Made by a program: the position numbers and the translations under genes | Notes under the pieces: model-generated | What the model saw: only the letters and a program-made list of their open reading frames with translations | Database searches by the model: none | What the model was told of the DNA's origin: nothing | Assembly (NCBI GenBank): GCA_016213405.1 | Contig: JACRAM010000125.1 | Coordinates: 124,001 to 188,000, forward strand | Source: Bacteroidota bacterium | GTDB lineage: Bacteria > Bacteroidota > Bacteroidia > Palsa-948 | Direction: 5' to 3' | DNA: 64,000 bases | Part shown: piece by piece, positions 40,321-50,983 of the stretch | Position numbering within the stretch: the stretch's first letter is position 1 | Layout of the letters: each line of letters begins with the position of its first letter

Positions 40321-43300
40321 TTATCTCAGTAAAGTTACATCTCCCGCTTTCTCCACAGATTTTCCGTTAATAAATTTCGCAAACACTTTCCACACATACA
40401 CATCCTGCTGACACAGCTTATCGCGGTAGTAGCCGTTCCATCCGATTTTTAAATCTTTTGATTCAAAAATAAGTTCTCCCCATCGGTTGAAAATCATCAG
40501 GCGATATTCGTCTAATGCAGAAGCAAAAGGGAAAAACACATCGTTGTCGGTGTTCAACGGATTGTATCCTCCGCCATTAGGTCCATTCGCATTCGGAGTG
40601 AAAACATTCGGAAAAATAATATCGCCTTCGCCTGTGGTTTCCATGCGGAAAGTATCCGTGCATCCATATTGATTGGTGGTGATAAGCGTGATGACGTAAT
40701 TTCCGACAGCAGAATAATAATGCTGAGGATTAGAATTGGTTGAAGTTCCTCCATCGCCAAAATACCATAAGTAACTCACCGCACCCGAAGATTGATTAAT
40801 GAAATTAATAGTTTCTCCATAGGTGGGCAGACTGCCCGTCATCGGTGTAACAGAAGGATTGGTAGTAAAATTCGCTATCGGCTCAGGATACACAATTACT
40901 GAAACAGCAAGTATTGCCGTGCAGCTCTCAGCAGAAATTACTGTGAGCGTTACATTAAAAGTTCCGGAAGAAGAATAGGTATGCAATGGATTTTGAAGTA
41001 TGGAAGAATTTCCATCTCCAAAATTCCAACTCCATGAAATAATATTTCCTGATGAAAAGCCATTGAAAGATGTTGGTTCATTCACACAAACGCTATCGGC
41101 AGAAAAATTCGGAACAGGCAGGGGATTAACTATTACGGTAACAGCATCTGAAGCGCTGCAGCCGGTGGCATTCGTGACCGTTGCGGTGTAAGTAGTTGTA
41201 ACTGCCGGTGCCACTGCTATTGTTGCTGCCGTTGCTCCGGTATTCCATGAAAAAGAATTTCCTCCCGAAGCGCTGAGCGTAGCCGAAGCGCCAGCACAAA
41301 TACTTGCATCCACTCCTGCATTTGCCGCAGGCGGTGGAACCACCGTCACTATTACATCATCGTCATCGGTGCATCCGTTGGCATCGGCAACAACAATTGT
41401 ATAAGTTGTGGTTGAAGTAGGAATAAAAATAACATTAGCAGTAGTAGCGCCATTGCTCCATGAATAACTTGTTCCACCTGATGCATTCAATGTAGTCAGC
41501 GTATTCTGACATACGCTGATATCAGGTCCGGCATTTGCGATAGGAAGCGGATTCACCGCGATAGTGACAAAAGCAGGAGCAGAACATCCGTTGGCATCGG
41601 TGACAACCACAGTATATGTTGTTGTACTGCTCGGTGCCACTGCTACTGCCACTGTAGTTTGTCCTGTGCTCCACAAATAATTTATTCCTCCTGATGCGGT
41701 GAGTGTTGTTGAAGAATTCAAACAGATGCTCAGATTGGTTCCCGCACTTGCAGGAGGAAGCGGATTCACTGTAACTATCACAGTATCGGCAGCAGTACAT
41801 CCATTTGCATCGGTAATAATTATTGTATAAGAAGTAGTAACTGCAGGTGATACTGCTATTGATGTTGTAGTTGCTCCTGTGCTCCACAAATAATTTATTC
41901 CTCCTGATGCGGTAAGCGTTGTTGAATTATTCAAACAGATGCTTGCATCCGGTCCTGCATTTGCGAGAGGTGCGCCAATGCCATTCACATTAACCGTATC
42001 AATAAAAATACAGCCGTTGGCATCGGTGATTGTTACCGTATAATTTCCAGGTGATAAACCGGTTGCCGTGGTGGTGGTCTGCCCGTTATTCCACAAGAAA
42101 ATGTACGATGGTGTTCCGCCAGAAACATTTACAGTGGCGGTTCCGTTACTCACACAACTGCTGCTGTTAGTAGAAGAATGAGTTGCCGTAATGGCAGTTG
42201 GTTCATTCACAGAAATAGTATCCATCGCTGTGCATCCGTTGGCATCAATAATTGTTACAGAATAATTTCCAACTGTTAATCCCGTGCTGGTAGAAGTGGT
42301 CTGCCCGCTGCTCCATACATAAGTGAAGGGAGAAGTTCCGCCCGAAGCATTCACGGTTGCGCTTCCGTTATTTCCTCCGAAGCAGGAAACACTTGTTTGC
42401 AAAGAAGAAGCAGTAATAGCGGGAAACAAATAGACAACACCTGTTGCAAGGGATGTACATCCGTTTGCATCTGTAACCACCACAGAATAATTTCCCGCAG
42501 GCAATCCTGTTGCCAATATAGTGGTTTGCCCATTGCTCCACAAGTAAGAATAAGATGGAGTTCCCCCTGTTGCTGTTGCTACCACCCAGCCGTTGCTTGC
42601 ACCGCTGCAAATATTTATTTGTGAAGATGTGGATGCAAGAACTGCGGGCTCTGTAATAACAATGGTTGAAACAATAGTACAGCCGTTCATATCAGTAACC
42701 AGTACCGTATAAGTTCCTGCCGTGAGATTAACAATGTTCTCAGTCGTATCTCCATTGCTCCATAAATAAGTATAAACGGGAGTTCCGCCAGAAGCAGAAA
42801 CCCACGCTGTACCATTGCTTCCACTGAAACACGAAACATTATTCTGCGAGGAAGAAAATGAGAGTGGAGCAGCGGGCTGTGTGATGGCAACTGTATTCGT
42901 TGTTGTGCAGCCATTCGCATCAGTAACTGTTACGGAATAATTTCCTGCAATCAATCCGGTGGCGGCAGAAGTAGTTTGTCCGTTATTCCACAAGTAAGTA
43001 TACGTTGGCGTTCCTCCCGAAGAAGAAATTGTTGCCGAGCCATTGTTTCCTCCGAAGCAGGGAATAGAAGTAGCAGCAGCATTAGCAGTAAGCAGTGTAG
43101 GTTGTGTGATGGAAACGGACGCTGAAGTTGTGCACCCATTGGCATCGGTGATGGCGATAGAATAATTTCCTGAAATTAATCCGGTTGCTGATGAAGTGGT
43201 TTGTCCATTGCTCCAGAAATAAGTGTAAGACGGAGTTCCGCTTGAAATATTTATCGTTGCATTACCATTGCTTCCTCCAAAACAGGAAACATTTGTTTGC

Positions 43301-45828
43301 GATGAAGCGGCAATGACAGCAGGAAACAAAGTAATGATACCCGTTGAGGTGGTGGTGCAGCCATTGGCATCCGTAACTGTAACAGAATAATTTCCGGCAG
43401 GCAACCCTGTTGCTGATATTGTGGTTTGTCCATTATTCCATAGGTAAGTATAGCCAGGTGTTCCTCCTGAAACAGAAACAGTGGTTGAACCATTGCTTGC
43501 ACCGCTGCATATATTGGTCTGCGAAGCAATGGAAATAAGAGGTGCAGGAGGTTGTGTGATGGTTATGTTTTGTACAGCGCATCCATTTGCATCGTTGGCA
43601 GTTACCGTGTACGTTCCTGCTGAAAGCCCTGTTACCGATGATGTGGTTTGCCCTGTTGGATTCCATAAATAAGTATAAGGAGGAGTTCCTCCAGAAGGAG
43701 AAATGGAGGCAGAACCATCGCTTCCGCCAAAGCAGGAAACATTGGTTTGAGTAGTAGTGGAACTGAGACCAATGAGCGGTTCTGTAATAGTAACTGTTGA
43801 GGTTGCTGTGCATCCGTTTGCATCGGTGGTTGTAACAGAATAATTTCCTGCAATCAATGCAGTAGCCGAAGAAGTTGTTTGTCCGTTACTCCACAAATAA
43901 GTATAAACAGGTGTTCCTCCCGAAGGAGAAACCGATGCTGAGCCATTGCTTCCACCAAAACAGGAAACATTCATTGACGAAACCGTAGAGGTGAGTACAG
44001 TAGGTTCTGTTATGGAAACCGTTGCAGTGTTTATGCACCCGTTTGCTTCAGCAACGTTTACTGTGTAAGTTCCCGCAATCAATCCGGTTGCTGAAGAAGT
44101 AGTTTGCCCGTTACTCCATAAGTATGTATAAGGTGCTGTGCCTCCTGATGCTGTCGCTGTCGCTGTTCCATTGCTTCCTCCAAAACAGGAAACATTGCTC
44201 TGCGATGCAGTGATGAGAGGAGAAGGACCTATGATAACGGTGGTGACTGTGGACGGAGATAAACATCCGTTTACTGCAGCGGTAACCGTATAAGTTCCGG
44301 CATTGGCAGTGGTAACATTAGGAATGGAAGGATTCTGCAGCGAAGAAGAAAAACCATTTGGTCCTGACCAAGTGTAAGCTGCTCCCAAAGCTGCGTTTGC
44401 AGAAAGTGACAGTGTGCCTCCAATGCACACCGGACTATTGCTTGTTGCTGTGGGTGCAACAGGAGGTGGAACCACCGTTACTGTCACAGTGCCATTTGCG
44501 GTGCAGCCGCCATTATCAGCATTCACAATATATGTGGTGGTAACGGTTGGTGTGGCGATAGGATTTGCTGATGTGCTGTTATTGAGCGAAGAGGCGGGCG
44601 ACCAAAGATAAGTTACCCCAGCGGGCGCAGTAGGCGATCCTCCTAAGGTAACATTGCTTCCAAGACAAATGGTATTATTATTACCGGCATTCACTGTAAA
44701 AGGCACAGGTCTGCCGGAAGGAACAAGCGATGCATTCAGGTAAAGCCGCGCTGAATTTATATCAAGCTGCGTGGTGAAAGGAGAATAATCGTGCCCGCCA
44801 AGATAGTAGGTATTGCCTCCTGCAGAATCAGGATCAGTAAGGTGGGCTGCCATGGCAATTACGGTATCAATATTATTATGACTGATGCAATAATAAAATC
44901 CAGGAATCCATGCTGAACCTGGCGCCCGTATCCAGTTTTTTCCAGAGCCGCCCTCATTGGCTCTCATCGCTCCGTGAAACTGCATATATGCCAAATCATT
45001 GTTATAATAATTATTAGTTACTGCAACACCTATCTCGCTTATTCCATTGTCTGTATGAAAAAAACTCAGGTTCTCATAAGTGGTCACACCATGGCACTGC
45101 GCTAAAAAATTTCCACCGCTCAGAACATAGTTTTTAATATTGTTGGTGATAGGGGTATTTAATGGAGGATTTCCCTCCCCCGACCAGTGCGGCTCTGAAC
45201 AAAAAGTATAACATTGCGAGATTCCCGGAAACACTCCCGCACTAATCACATAATAGTTGGTAACTCCTCCTGCGTTGAGAATAGCCACATGGATTGCCTG
45301 ATTTCCTCCATTATTGAACACGGCAATTTTCGGACGGAAGTTTAATGTATAGCGAACATCCACCGTTACATTTTGCGTGAGCCGGAATACGGCAACATTA
45401 TTGGCGAACGAAGTGATTACCTGCGTGGCGGTTTGCCCTGTTATGGGTGAAGGAGTATTTACCCAAACGCTGTCAATAATAAATGCGCTTGCGATAAAAT
45501 CAGTCATTGCAGAAGCAACAAAAGAAGGATAAAGCCGCTCGGCTGTTGCAGAAAAATCAATGGCATCTTTTACTTTGCCTGCACTGATAATCCACTTCAC
45601 CGGAATATCATTCATCAGAAGCGCATGCACAAGCCCATAAGATTTTAAGTTGAATAGTCCGCCATTATCCTGATTCACATTGTCCATCGGAATTACCAGC
45701 GAGCCGATGGTAGCTGTTTGAAGATTAGCGCCTGGACCTGGTAAATCGGGTTGGATGGACTGAGAAAAAGAATTGCTATTGCCTATCCAAAAACAAATGA
45801 AGAAAAATATTTTGTAACGATTCTGCAT
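40321..45828 (-). CDS. Giant SprB-repeat protein with T9SS type B (gliding-motility-associated) C-terminus
   Basis: An 1835-residue exported protein. Signal peptide ends near NSFSQ. Residues ~45-395 form a distinctive N-terminal domain (VHALLMNDIPVKWIISAGK; GGNFLAQCHGVTTYENL; MQFHGAMRANEGGSG). Then come Ig-like modules. About 13 SprB repeats of ~65 residues follow, each with NVSCFGGSNGSA, GGTPxYTYLWSNGQTTSSA and GxYxVTVTDANGC (~535-1290). Further Cys-containing modules (NAGPDASICLNNSTTL) and two PKD domains (WSWNFGDGNSS, LWYFGDGGTS) lead to the sorting domain IIFPNVFTPNANGPNGG ... MIFNRWGELIFESKD ... DVYVWKVFAKF. It is the presumed client of the neighbouring PorP/SprF protein: a surface adhesin or gliding-type filament. 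Confidence 0.92.
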   Translation of the reverse strand: MQNRYKIFFFICFWIGNSNSFSQSIQPDLPGPGANLQTATIGSLVIPMDNVNQDNGGLFNLKSYGLVHALLMNDIPVKWIISAGKVKDAIDFSATAERLYPSFVASAMTDFIASAFIIDSVWVNTPSPITGQTATQVITSFANNVAVFRLTQNVTVDVRYTLNFRPKIAVFNNGGNQAIHVAILNAGGVTNYYVISAGVFPGISQCYTFCSEPHWSGEGNPPLNTPITNNIKNYVLSGGNFLAQCHGVTTYENLSFFHTDNGISEIGVAVTNNYYNNDLAYMQFHGAMRANEGGSGKNWIRAPGSAWIPGFYYCISHNNIDTVIAMAAHLTDPDSAGGNTYYLGGHDYSPFTTQLDINSARLYLNASLVPSGRPVPFTVNAGNNNTICLGSNVTLGGSPTAPAGVTYLWSPASSLNNSTSANPIATPTVTTTYIVNADNGGCTANGTVTVTVVPPPVAPTATSNSPVCIGGTLSLSANAALGAAYTWSGPNGFSSSLQNPSIPNVTTANAGTYTVTAAVNGCLSPSTVTTVIIGPSPLITASQSNVSCFGGSNGTATATASGGTAPYTYLWSNGQTTSSATGLIAGTYTVNVAEANGCINTATVSITEPTVLTSTVSSMNVSCFGGSNGSASVSPSGGTPVYTYLWSNGQTTSSATALIAGNYSVTTTDANGCTATSTVTITEPLIGLSSTTTQTNVSCFGGSDGSASISPSGGTPPYTYLWNPTGQTTSSVTGLSAGTYTVTANDANGCAVQNITITQPPAPLISIASQTNICSGASNGSTTVSVSGGTPGYTYLWNNGQTTISATGLPAGNYSVTVTDANGCTTTSTGIITLFPAVIAASSQTNVSCFGGSNGNATINISSGTPSYTYFWSNGQTTSSATGLISGNYSIAITDANGCTTSASVSITQPTLLTANAAATSIPCFGGNNGSATISSSGGTPTYTYLWNNGQTTSAATGLIAGNYSVTVTDANGCTTTNTVAITQPAAPLSFSSSQNNVSCFSGSNGTAWVSASGGTPVYTYLWSNGDTTENIVNLTAGTYTVLVTDMNGCTIVSTIVITEPAVLASTSSQINICSGASNGWVVATATGGTPSYSYLWSNGQTTILATGLPAGNYSVVVTDANGCTSLATGVVYLFPAITASSLQTSVSCFGGNNGSATVNASGGTSPFTYVWSSGQTTSTSTGLTVGNYSVTIIDANGCTAMDTISVNEPTAITATHSSTNSSSCVSNGTATVNVSGGTPSYIFLWNNGQTTTTATGLSPGNYTVTITDANGCIFIDTVNVNGIGAPLANAGPDASICLNNSTTLTASGGINYLWSTGATTTSIAVSPAVTTSYTIIITDANGCTAADTVIVTVNPLPPASAGTNLSICLNSSTTLTASGGINYLWSTGQTTVAVAVAPSSTTTYTVVVTDANGCSAPAFVTIAVNPLPIANAGPDISVCQNTLTTLNASGGTSYSWSNGATTANVIFIPTSTTTYTIVVADANGCTDDDDVIVTVVPPPAANAGVDASICAGASATLSASGGNSFSWNTGATAATIAVAPAVTTTYTATVTNATGCSASDAVTVIVNPLPVPNFSADSVCVNEPTSFNGFSSGNIISWSWNFGDGNSSILQNPLHTYSSSGTFNVTLTVISAESCTAILAVSVIVYPEPIANFTTNPSVTPMTGSLPTYGETINFINQSSGAVSYLWYFGDGGTSTNSNPQHYYSAVGNYVITLITTNQYGCTDTFRMETTGEGDIIFPNVFTPNANGPNGGGYNPLNTDNDVFFPFASALDEYRLMIFNRWGELIFESKDLKIGWNGYYRDKLCQQDVYVWKVFAKFINGKSVEKAGDVTLLR

Positions 45829-46137
45829 ACATGTTTTCTTTAAAAATCAGAATTTATATGCGATGTATATTGTATTTTACAAATTAAAAACAAGTTTATT
45901 TCAGGAGTTTGCACACATTATTATACGAGAAAATCAGAATATGTTAAACATTTTTGATGAATAAGTGATTTTATAATGACCAACGAGTGTATTTCTTCGA
46001 CAAACCCTGAGTATCAAAATGAAAAAAAGAGACGACAAAACAGCAAAATCACAAAAAATTATCTATGAAAATAATTCCAAAACTGGGCTTAGAGTAACAT
46101 ACCTAGTGGCAACAAGGAAGTTTATTGTGCAGTAAAT
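45829..46137. other. Intergenic region between the two giant genes
   Basis: 309 bp, AT-rich, between the stop of the 1610-residue gene and the start of the 1835-residue gene. I see no ORF, palindrome or convincing promoter in it beyond AT-rich sequence that could hold the promoter of the downstream gene. Confidence 0.5.
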
Positions 46138-49100
46138 TTATTTCATCTTGGTCACAGTCCCTATGTAGCGATGTTCTTTATTGAAAATATCGAGAACACG
46201 GATCTTCCAGACATATACATCTTCCTGCACCACTGCACTTCCGCCCTTAATGGTGCCGTCCCATCTTTCATTATAATCGTGCGTAATAAAAATCAGGTTG
46301 CCCCACCTGTCAAAAATGAGCAGTTCGTATTCTCTTATTCCGATTCCCACTCCGCTGAACAAATCATTATGATTATCTCCGTTTGGTGTAAATGCATTGG
46401 GAACATAAAACGCAAAATCGCGGACTTCAACAAAATGCATCACGGTATCAATACATCCGAATTGTGAAATCACAATCAGCGTTACATTATACATTCCTGT
46501 ATCTGCATAACTATGCCCCGGGTTTTGCACAGATGAACTGTCTCCGTCTCCAAAAGTCCAAGCCCATTGAACAATACCTGTATAGGATAAATCAGAGAAC
46601 GCAAATAGTTCGCCCAGTTCGGTAATTGAATTGGGAGAAACAGAAAAATCGGCAGTTGGCTGGGCATACACAAACACGCTGTGTGAAATGGCAGTTGTGC
46701 ATCCATTGTTTGATGTAAGTGAAAGTGTTGCTGTGTAAGTTCCTGAAGAAGAATAAATATGGGTAGGATTCTGAACCGTATCGGTATTGCCATCGCCAAA
46801 AGCCCAGTTCCAGTTAGTAATACTTCCCTGCGGAATCATAGATAAATCACTAAATGAATTTGTGAAACCTATGCACACGCTGTCTGCAATAAAATCAGGA
46901 ACCGGGTTAGGATAAATTACAATAGTGTCGCTGACGGTATCGGCACATCCGCCTGAAGTGGTTGCAATAAGGGTTACTGTGTATGTTCCAAAGCCAACAT
47001 AGGTATGCGAAGGACTCTGTTGAGTGGAAGAGTTTCCATCTCCAAAAGTCCATGTCCATGTTAAGGGCGGAGCGGTTGAATTGTTATTAAACTGCGCAGG
47101 ATAATTTTCACAAATATTCTGAAACGAAAATGCTGCGATCGGCAATGCAAGAACATTTACAGGAATTTGAATTGTACTCTGGCAACCGCTGTCTGAAGTT
47201 ACCGTAAGCACCACGTTAAATGTTCCGGCAGCAGTATAGGTGTGCGATGGATTCTGCAAAGTGGAAATATTAGAAGCACCGGAATTAGGGTCGGCAAAAT
47301 TCCAATTCCAGTTTATTAAACTGCCTGGTGAAACAGATGACTGGTCGGCAAACAAGGTGGTATTGCCAATACAAACGGTGGATGCCGTGAAACTTGCCTG
47401 CGGAAGAGGATTTACAATTACCACCTTCTTCAAACTGTCCACGCATCCGAATTGATTTGTTGCAACCAGCGTGACAGTAAAAGTTCCTGCATTGGAATAG
47501 GTATGATTGGGATTTTGAATAGAAGAAGTATCGTTCGGCCCAGATGACGGTTCTCCGAAATTCCAAAGCCATGATGTGCTTCCGGTGGATTGATCGGTGA
47601 AAGAAGTTTGTGTATTAAAGCATTCGTTAGGAGCAACAAATGCAACTACCGGCAGTGCATTTATTGTAACCATCACAGCGTCTGAATTGCTGCAGCCATT
47701 TGCATCGGTCACGGTTAGCGAATAAGTTGTAGTTGATGCGGGAGACGCAACAGGATTAGAAATATTGGTGCTGCTTAATCCATTCGCTGGCGACCATAAA
47801 TAAGTTCCGCCTCCGCTGGCATTTAATTGAGCAGAAGTTCCGGAACAAATACTCACATCCGCTCCCGCATTGGGAACAGGAAGTGCGTTTACGGTTACTG
47901 TTACATTAGCTGAGGCAAAACATCCGTTGACATCTGTAACAACTACAGTATAGGTTGTACTTGCATTTGGTGTGGCAACAGGATTGGAACAAGTTGTACA
48001 ATTCAATCCGGCTGCAGGAACCCATGCATAGGTTCCTCCTCCAGTCACGCTGAGCGTAGTCGAAGCGCCAAAGCATACGCTTGCATTCGGACCTGCATTG
48101 GCTATAGGACCGCCTGTAGAATTGACTGTTACGGTTGTTGAATATGTGCATCCGTTTGCATCGGTAACAGTAACGGAATAAGTTGCTGCCGCCAATCCGG
48201 TAGCAGTAGAAGTAGCTTGTCCGTTGCTCCATAAATAAGTAAATGCTCCGGTTCCTCCCGAAGGAGAAACTGTGGCGGAACCGTTCAGTTGGTTGCAAAT
48301 TTCATTTACTGAACTTGTGGTTGCTGTAATCGCAGTTGGCTGAGAGATTACAACTGCGGCTGAAGAAGTGCATCCGCTGGCATCGGTAACTGTGACCGAA
48401 TAATTACCGGCTATTAATCCTGTTGCAGAAGAAGTTGTCTGTGAGTTACTCCATAAATAAGAATACCCTCCTGCTCCGCCACCTGCAGTTACAGAAGCAG
48501 AACCATTGCTTCCACCATTGCAGGAAACATTTGTTGAAGATGGAACGGCTGTTACCGCTGTCGGCTGAGTGATTGTAAATGCGGAAACTGAAGTACATCC
48601 GTTGGCATCGGTAACAGTAACCGAATAATTTCCGGCTGATAATCCGGTGGCTGAAGAAGAATTTCCTCCGCTTGGATTCCATGCATAAGTATAAGCAGGA
48701 GTTCCTCCGCTCATGTTTACTGAAGCGCTTCCGGTATTTCCTCCATTACATGTTACATTTGTTTGTGATGGAACAGCCGAAAGCGCAGTGGGTTGTGAAA
48801 TGGAAACTGTGGTTACAGATGAACAGCCATTGGCATCGGTTACAGTAACCGTATAATTACCGAAGGAAAGTCCGGTAGCAACGGAAGTAGTTTGCCCGTT
48901 GCTCCAAACAAAAGTATAATTGGGAGTTCCTCCGGTCATTGTTGCAGTTGCATTGCCAGTGTTTCCACCATTGCACAAAACATTATTACTTGATAGAATG
49001 GAAGCCGTTCCTCCACCAGTACTGTTCACAGTTGCCGATAAAACAAAAGTGCATCCGTTTGCATCGGTAACAGTAACTGAATAAGTGCCTGAAGAAAGTC

Positions 49101-50970
49101 CGGTGGCAGTGGGAGAAGTTTGTCCGCTTGGATTCCATAAATAAGTATACGCTCCTGTTCCTCCGGAAGCAGAAACTGATGCTGTTCCGTTTGATGCAGT
49201 GCAAATAGAATTAGTGGTGGTCACACTTGCCGAAAGCGCAGCGGGTTGAGTGATGGAAACCGTGGTGGTGGCAGTGCAGCCATTTGCATCGGTAATGGTG
49301 CAGGTATAATTTCCCGGAGGAAGTGACGTAGCCGTTGAGGTAGTTTGCCCGTTGTTCCAAGCATAAGTATAATTCGGTGTTCCGCCTGTCATTGTTGCTG
49401 TTGCATTGCCATTGTTTGCTCCGTTGCAAGTTACGTTTGCGCTCGAAGAAATATTCGCAGTGCCGGAAGCGGTGGATGCAACGGTGACAGTTCCTGTTGC
49501 AGTACATCCGTTTCCATCGGTGATTGTCACTGTATAATTTCCTGCGGATAATCCTGTAGCTGAAGAAGAATTTCCTCCACTTGGACTCCATGCATACGTA
49601 TAAGCAGGAGTTCCTCCGCCTGCTGTAACTGATGCAGAACCGGTTGATGAACCGCAAGAGGCAGGTGTTGAACTCATGGCTGCAGTCAGGACAGCGGGCT
49701 GAGTAATGGTGACTGTAGCAAATGATACACAGTTATTATTATCTGTTACAGTCACCGTATAAGTTCCGGCACACAAACCTGTGGCAGTGCTGGGAGTGCT
49801 AATATTATTTTGGGTGAGAACGGGACCAAAAGGACCGGTCCAAACATAATCCCATGGAGAATCAGTGCCCTGAGCAGTAGCTGTTGCAGTACCGGTACAT
49901 TGACCATTACATAAAACATTGGTTTGTGTCATTACCGGTGGCAGACAACACGTCAATACAGCGCTGAATTGATAATCCGGATCAAGTTGACAGGCAATAC
50001 TTGACCATGATCCCGATTCGCCATCCCCCAAAGCATTAATAGTCATATTTAAATTTGGGCAAGCACAAGTGGCAGCTGTTTGAATGCTCCAGCAAAATGT
50101 CCAGGTACAAGTACCTGATGAATTATAATCTCCATAATTATTTCCCGGATTAGCATCCGCGGGCACAGCGTAATTATAATACCATCCGGCACCAGTTACA
50201 GCTCCAGTAGCAGAACTTGTGTTGCTGGGATACCATCCCCATGTTCCGCTAGCAGAACATTCTGTTGGATTTCCAACAGGAGCTAACGTAGCAGTATTCC
50301 AACCACAGCCAAATGTAGGTGTGATGCCATGAAGCCAATTAGAACTTATTTGTGTAAATGAACTCACCGTAAAGCAGAATGTTACAGTAGTGCCGGGCAG
50401 ATAGGTACCATTTGTCGGGAGTGGTGAAGCTGTTAAACTGGAAGCTTGCATACAGTTGTTGCAATCGTTATCATTATCCAGTGTCAACGTAAAATTTCCA
50501 GAGCCGGTTGGTGTATTGCCGCTTATCTGGAGATAATAAGTTTGACCGGGTGTTGTTGGCTGAAATGTTGCAGTAAGATTTCCGGCAGCATTTCCAATTG
50601 CGCAGTCAAAACCCACAAGGCTTCCACAAGTTCCTGACCACATGGCAACATTTGGAGTGGCTAAAGTGCCACTGATATTAATGTTAACCAGATTGCCGGT
50701 AGCTGTAAAACTATACCATACATCAAGGGCAGGAGCCGCCTGATTGCCTGCCGGCTGACATCCTAAAAGATAAGTATAGGGGTTAGGAGAAGTAGCTCCA
50801 ATATTGGTACCGGCAACAGATACTGTTGTTCCATTACCTGAAGGGCAAGCAGCCGGGGTGGGCAAAGTTCCAATATATTGAGCTGTGCTGCAATCATCAC
50901 CTTGAGCGAACACACTATTCAACCCGTAAATACAAAATAAAAAATGCGCGAGTAATAACTTTTTTGTCAT
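46138..50970 (-). CDS. Giant SprB-repeat/PKD protein with T9SS type B C-terminus
   Basis: A 1610-residue exported protein. After the signal peptide (LLLAHFLFCIYGLNSVFAQ) an N-terminal region (~22-170, DDCSTAQYIGTLPTPAACPSG; YYLQISGNTPTGSGNFTLTLD) resembles pre-peptidase or CUB-like sandwiches. It is followed by a Cys-rich module with GWYPSNTSSATG and GYYYNYAVP-like text. About nine SprB repeats occupy ~345-950. Two Ig-like modules come next (GPNASVCFGASTTL; GADVSICSGTSAQL). Five PKD domains follow (~1125-1500, each with WNFGEP/WTFGDGNSS). The C-terminal sorting domain is FAFYVPNAFTPNGDNHNDLF ... LLIFDRWGNLIF ... DVYVWKIRVLD. It is upstream of the other giant gene and belongs to the same surface cluster. 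Confidence 0.92.
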   Translation of the reverse strand: MTKKLLLAHFLFCIYGLNSVFAQGDDCSTAQYIGTLPTPAACPSGNGTTVSVAGTNIGATSPNPYTYLLGCQPAGNQAAPALDVWYSFTATGNLVNINISGTLATPNVAMWSGTCGSLVGFDCAIGNAAGNLTATFQPTTPGQTYYLQISGNTPTGSGNFTLTLDNDNDCNNCMQASSLTASPLPTNGTYLPGTTVTFCFTVSSFTQISSNWLHGITPTFGCGWNTATLAPVGNPTECSASGTWGWYPSNTSSATGAVTGAGWYYNYAVPADANPGNNYGDYNSSGTCTWTFCWSIQTAATCACPNLNMTINALGDGESGSWSSIACQLDPDYQFSAVLTCCLPPVMTQTNVLCNGQCTGTATATAQGTDSPWDYVWTGPFGPVLTQNNISTPSTATGLCAGTYTVTVTDNNNCVSFATVTITQPAVLTAAMSSTPASCGSSTGSASVTAGGGTPAYTYAWSPSGGNSSSATGLSAGNYTVTITDGNGCTATGTVTVASTASGTANISSSANVTCNGANNGNATATMTGGTPNYTYAWNNGQTTSTATSLPPGNYTCTITDANGCTATTTVSITQPAALSASVTTTNSICTASNGTASVSASGGTGAYTYLWNPSGQTSPTATGLSSGTYSVTVTDANGCTFVLSATVNSTGGGTASILSSNNVLCNGGNTGNATATMTGGTPNYTFVWSNGQTTSVATGLSFGNYTVTVTDANGCSSVTTVSISQPTALSAVPSQTNVTCNGGNTGSASVNMSGGTPAYTYAWNPSGGNSSSATGLSAGNYSVTVTDANGCTSVSAFTITQPTAVTAVPSSTNVSCNGGSNGSASVTAGGGAGGYSYLWSNSQTTSSATGLIAGNYSVTVTDASGCTSSAAVVISQPTAITATTSSVNEICNQLNGSATVSPSGGTGAFTYLWSNGQATSTATGLAAATYSVTVTDANGCTYSTTVTVNSTGGPIANAGPNASVCFGASTTLSVTGGGTYAWVPAAGLNCTTCSNPVATPNASTTYTVVVTDVNGCFASANVTVTVNALPVPNAGADVSICSGTSAQLNASGGGTYLWSPANGLSSTNISNPVASPASTTTYSLTVTDANGCSNSDAVMVTINALPVVAFVAPNECFNTQTSFTDQSTGSTSWLWNFGEPSSGPNDTSSIQNPNHTYSNAGTFTVTLVATNQFGCVDSLKKVVIVNPLPQASFTASTVCIGNTTLFADQSSVSPGSLINWNWNFADPNSGASNISTLQNPSHTYTAAGTFNVVLTVTSDSGCQSTIQIPVNVLALPIAAFSFQNICENYPAQFNNNSTAPPLTWTWTFGDGNSSTQQSPSHTYVGFGTYTVTLIATTSGGCADTVSDTIVIYPNPVPDFIADSVCIGFTNSFSDLSMIPQGSITNWNWAFGDGNTDTVQNPTHIYSSSGTYTATLSLTSNNGCTTAISHSVFVYAQPTADFSVSPNSITELGELFAFSDLSYTGIVQWAWTFGDGDSSSVQNPGHSYADTGMYNVTLIVISQFGCIDTVMHFVEVRDFAFYVPNAFTPNGDNHNDLFSGVGIGIREYELLIFDRWGNLIFITHDYNERWDGTIKGGSAVVQEDVYVWKIRVLDIFNKEHRYIGTVTKMK

Positions 50971-50983
50971 TAATTTTCTGCGG

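Noticed and set aside
41100-44700. Regularly repeated DNA that could be taken for a CRISPR-like or satellite array
   Set aside because: The repeats are about 195-200 bp long, diverged, and lie in a single open frame encoding SprB and Ig-like protein repeats; no short identical repeats with unique spacers.
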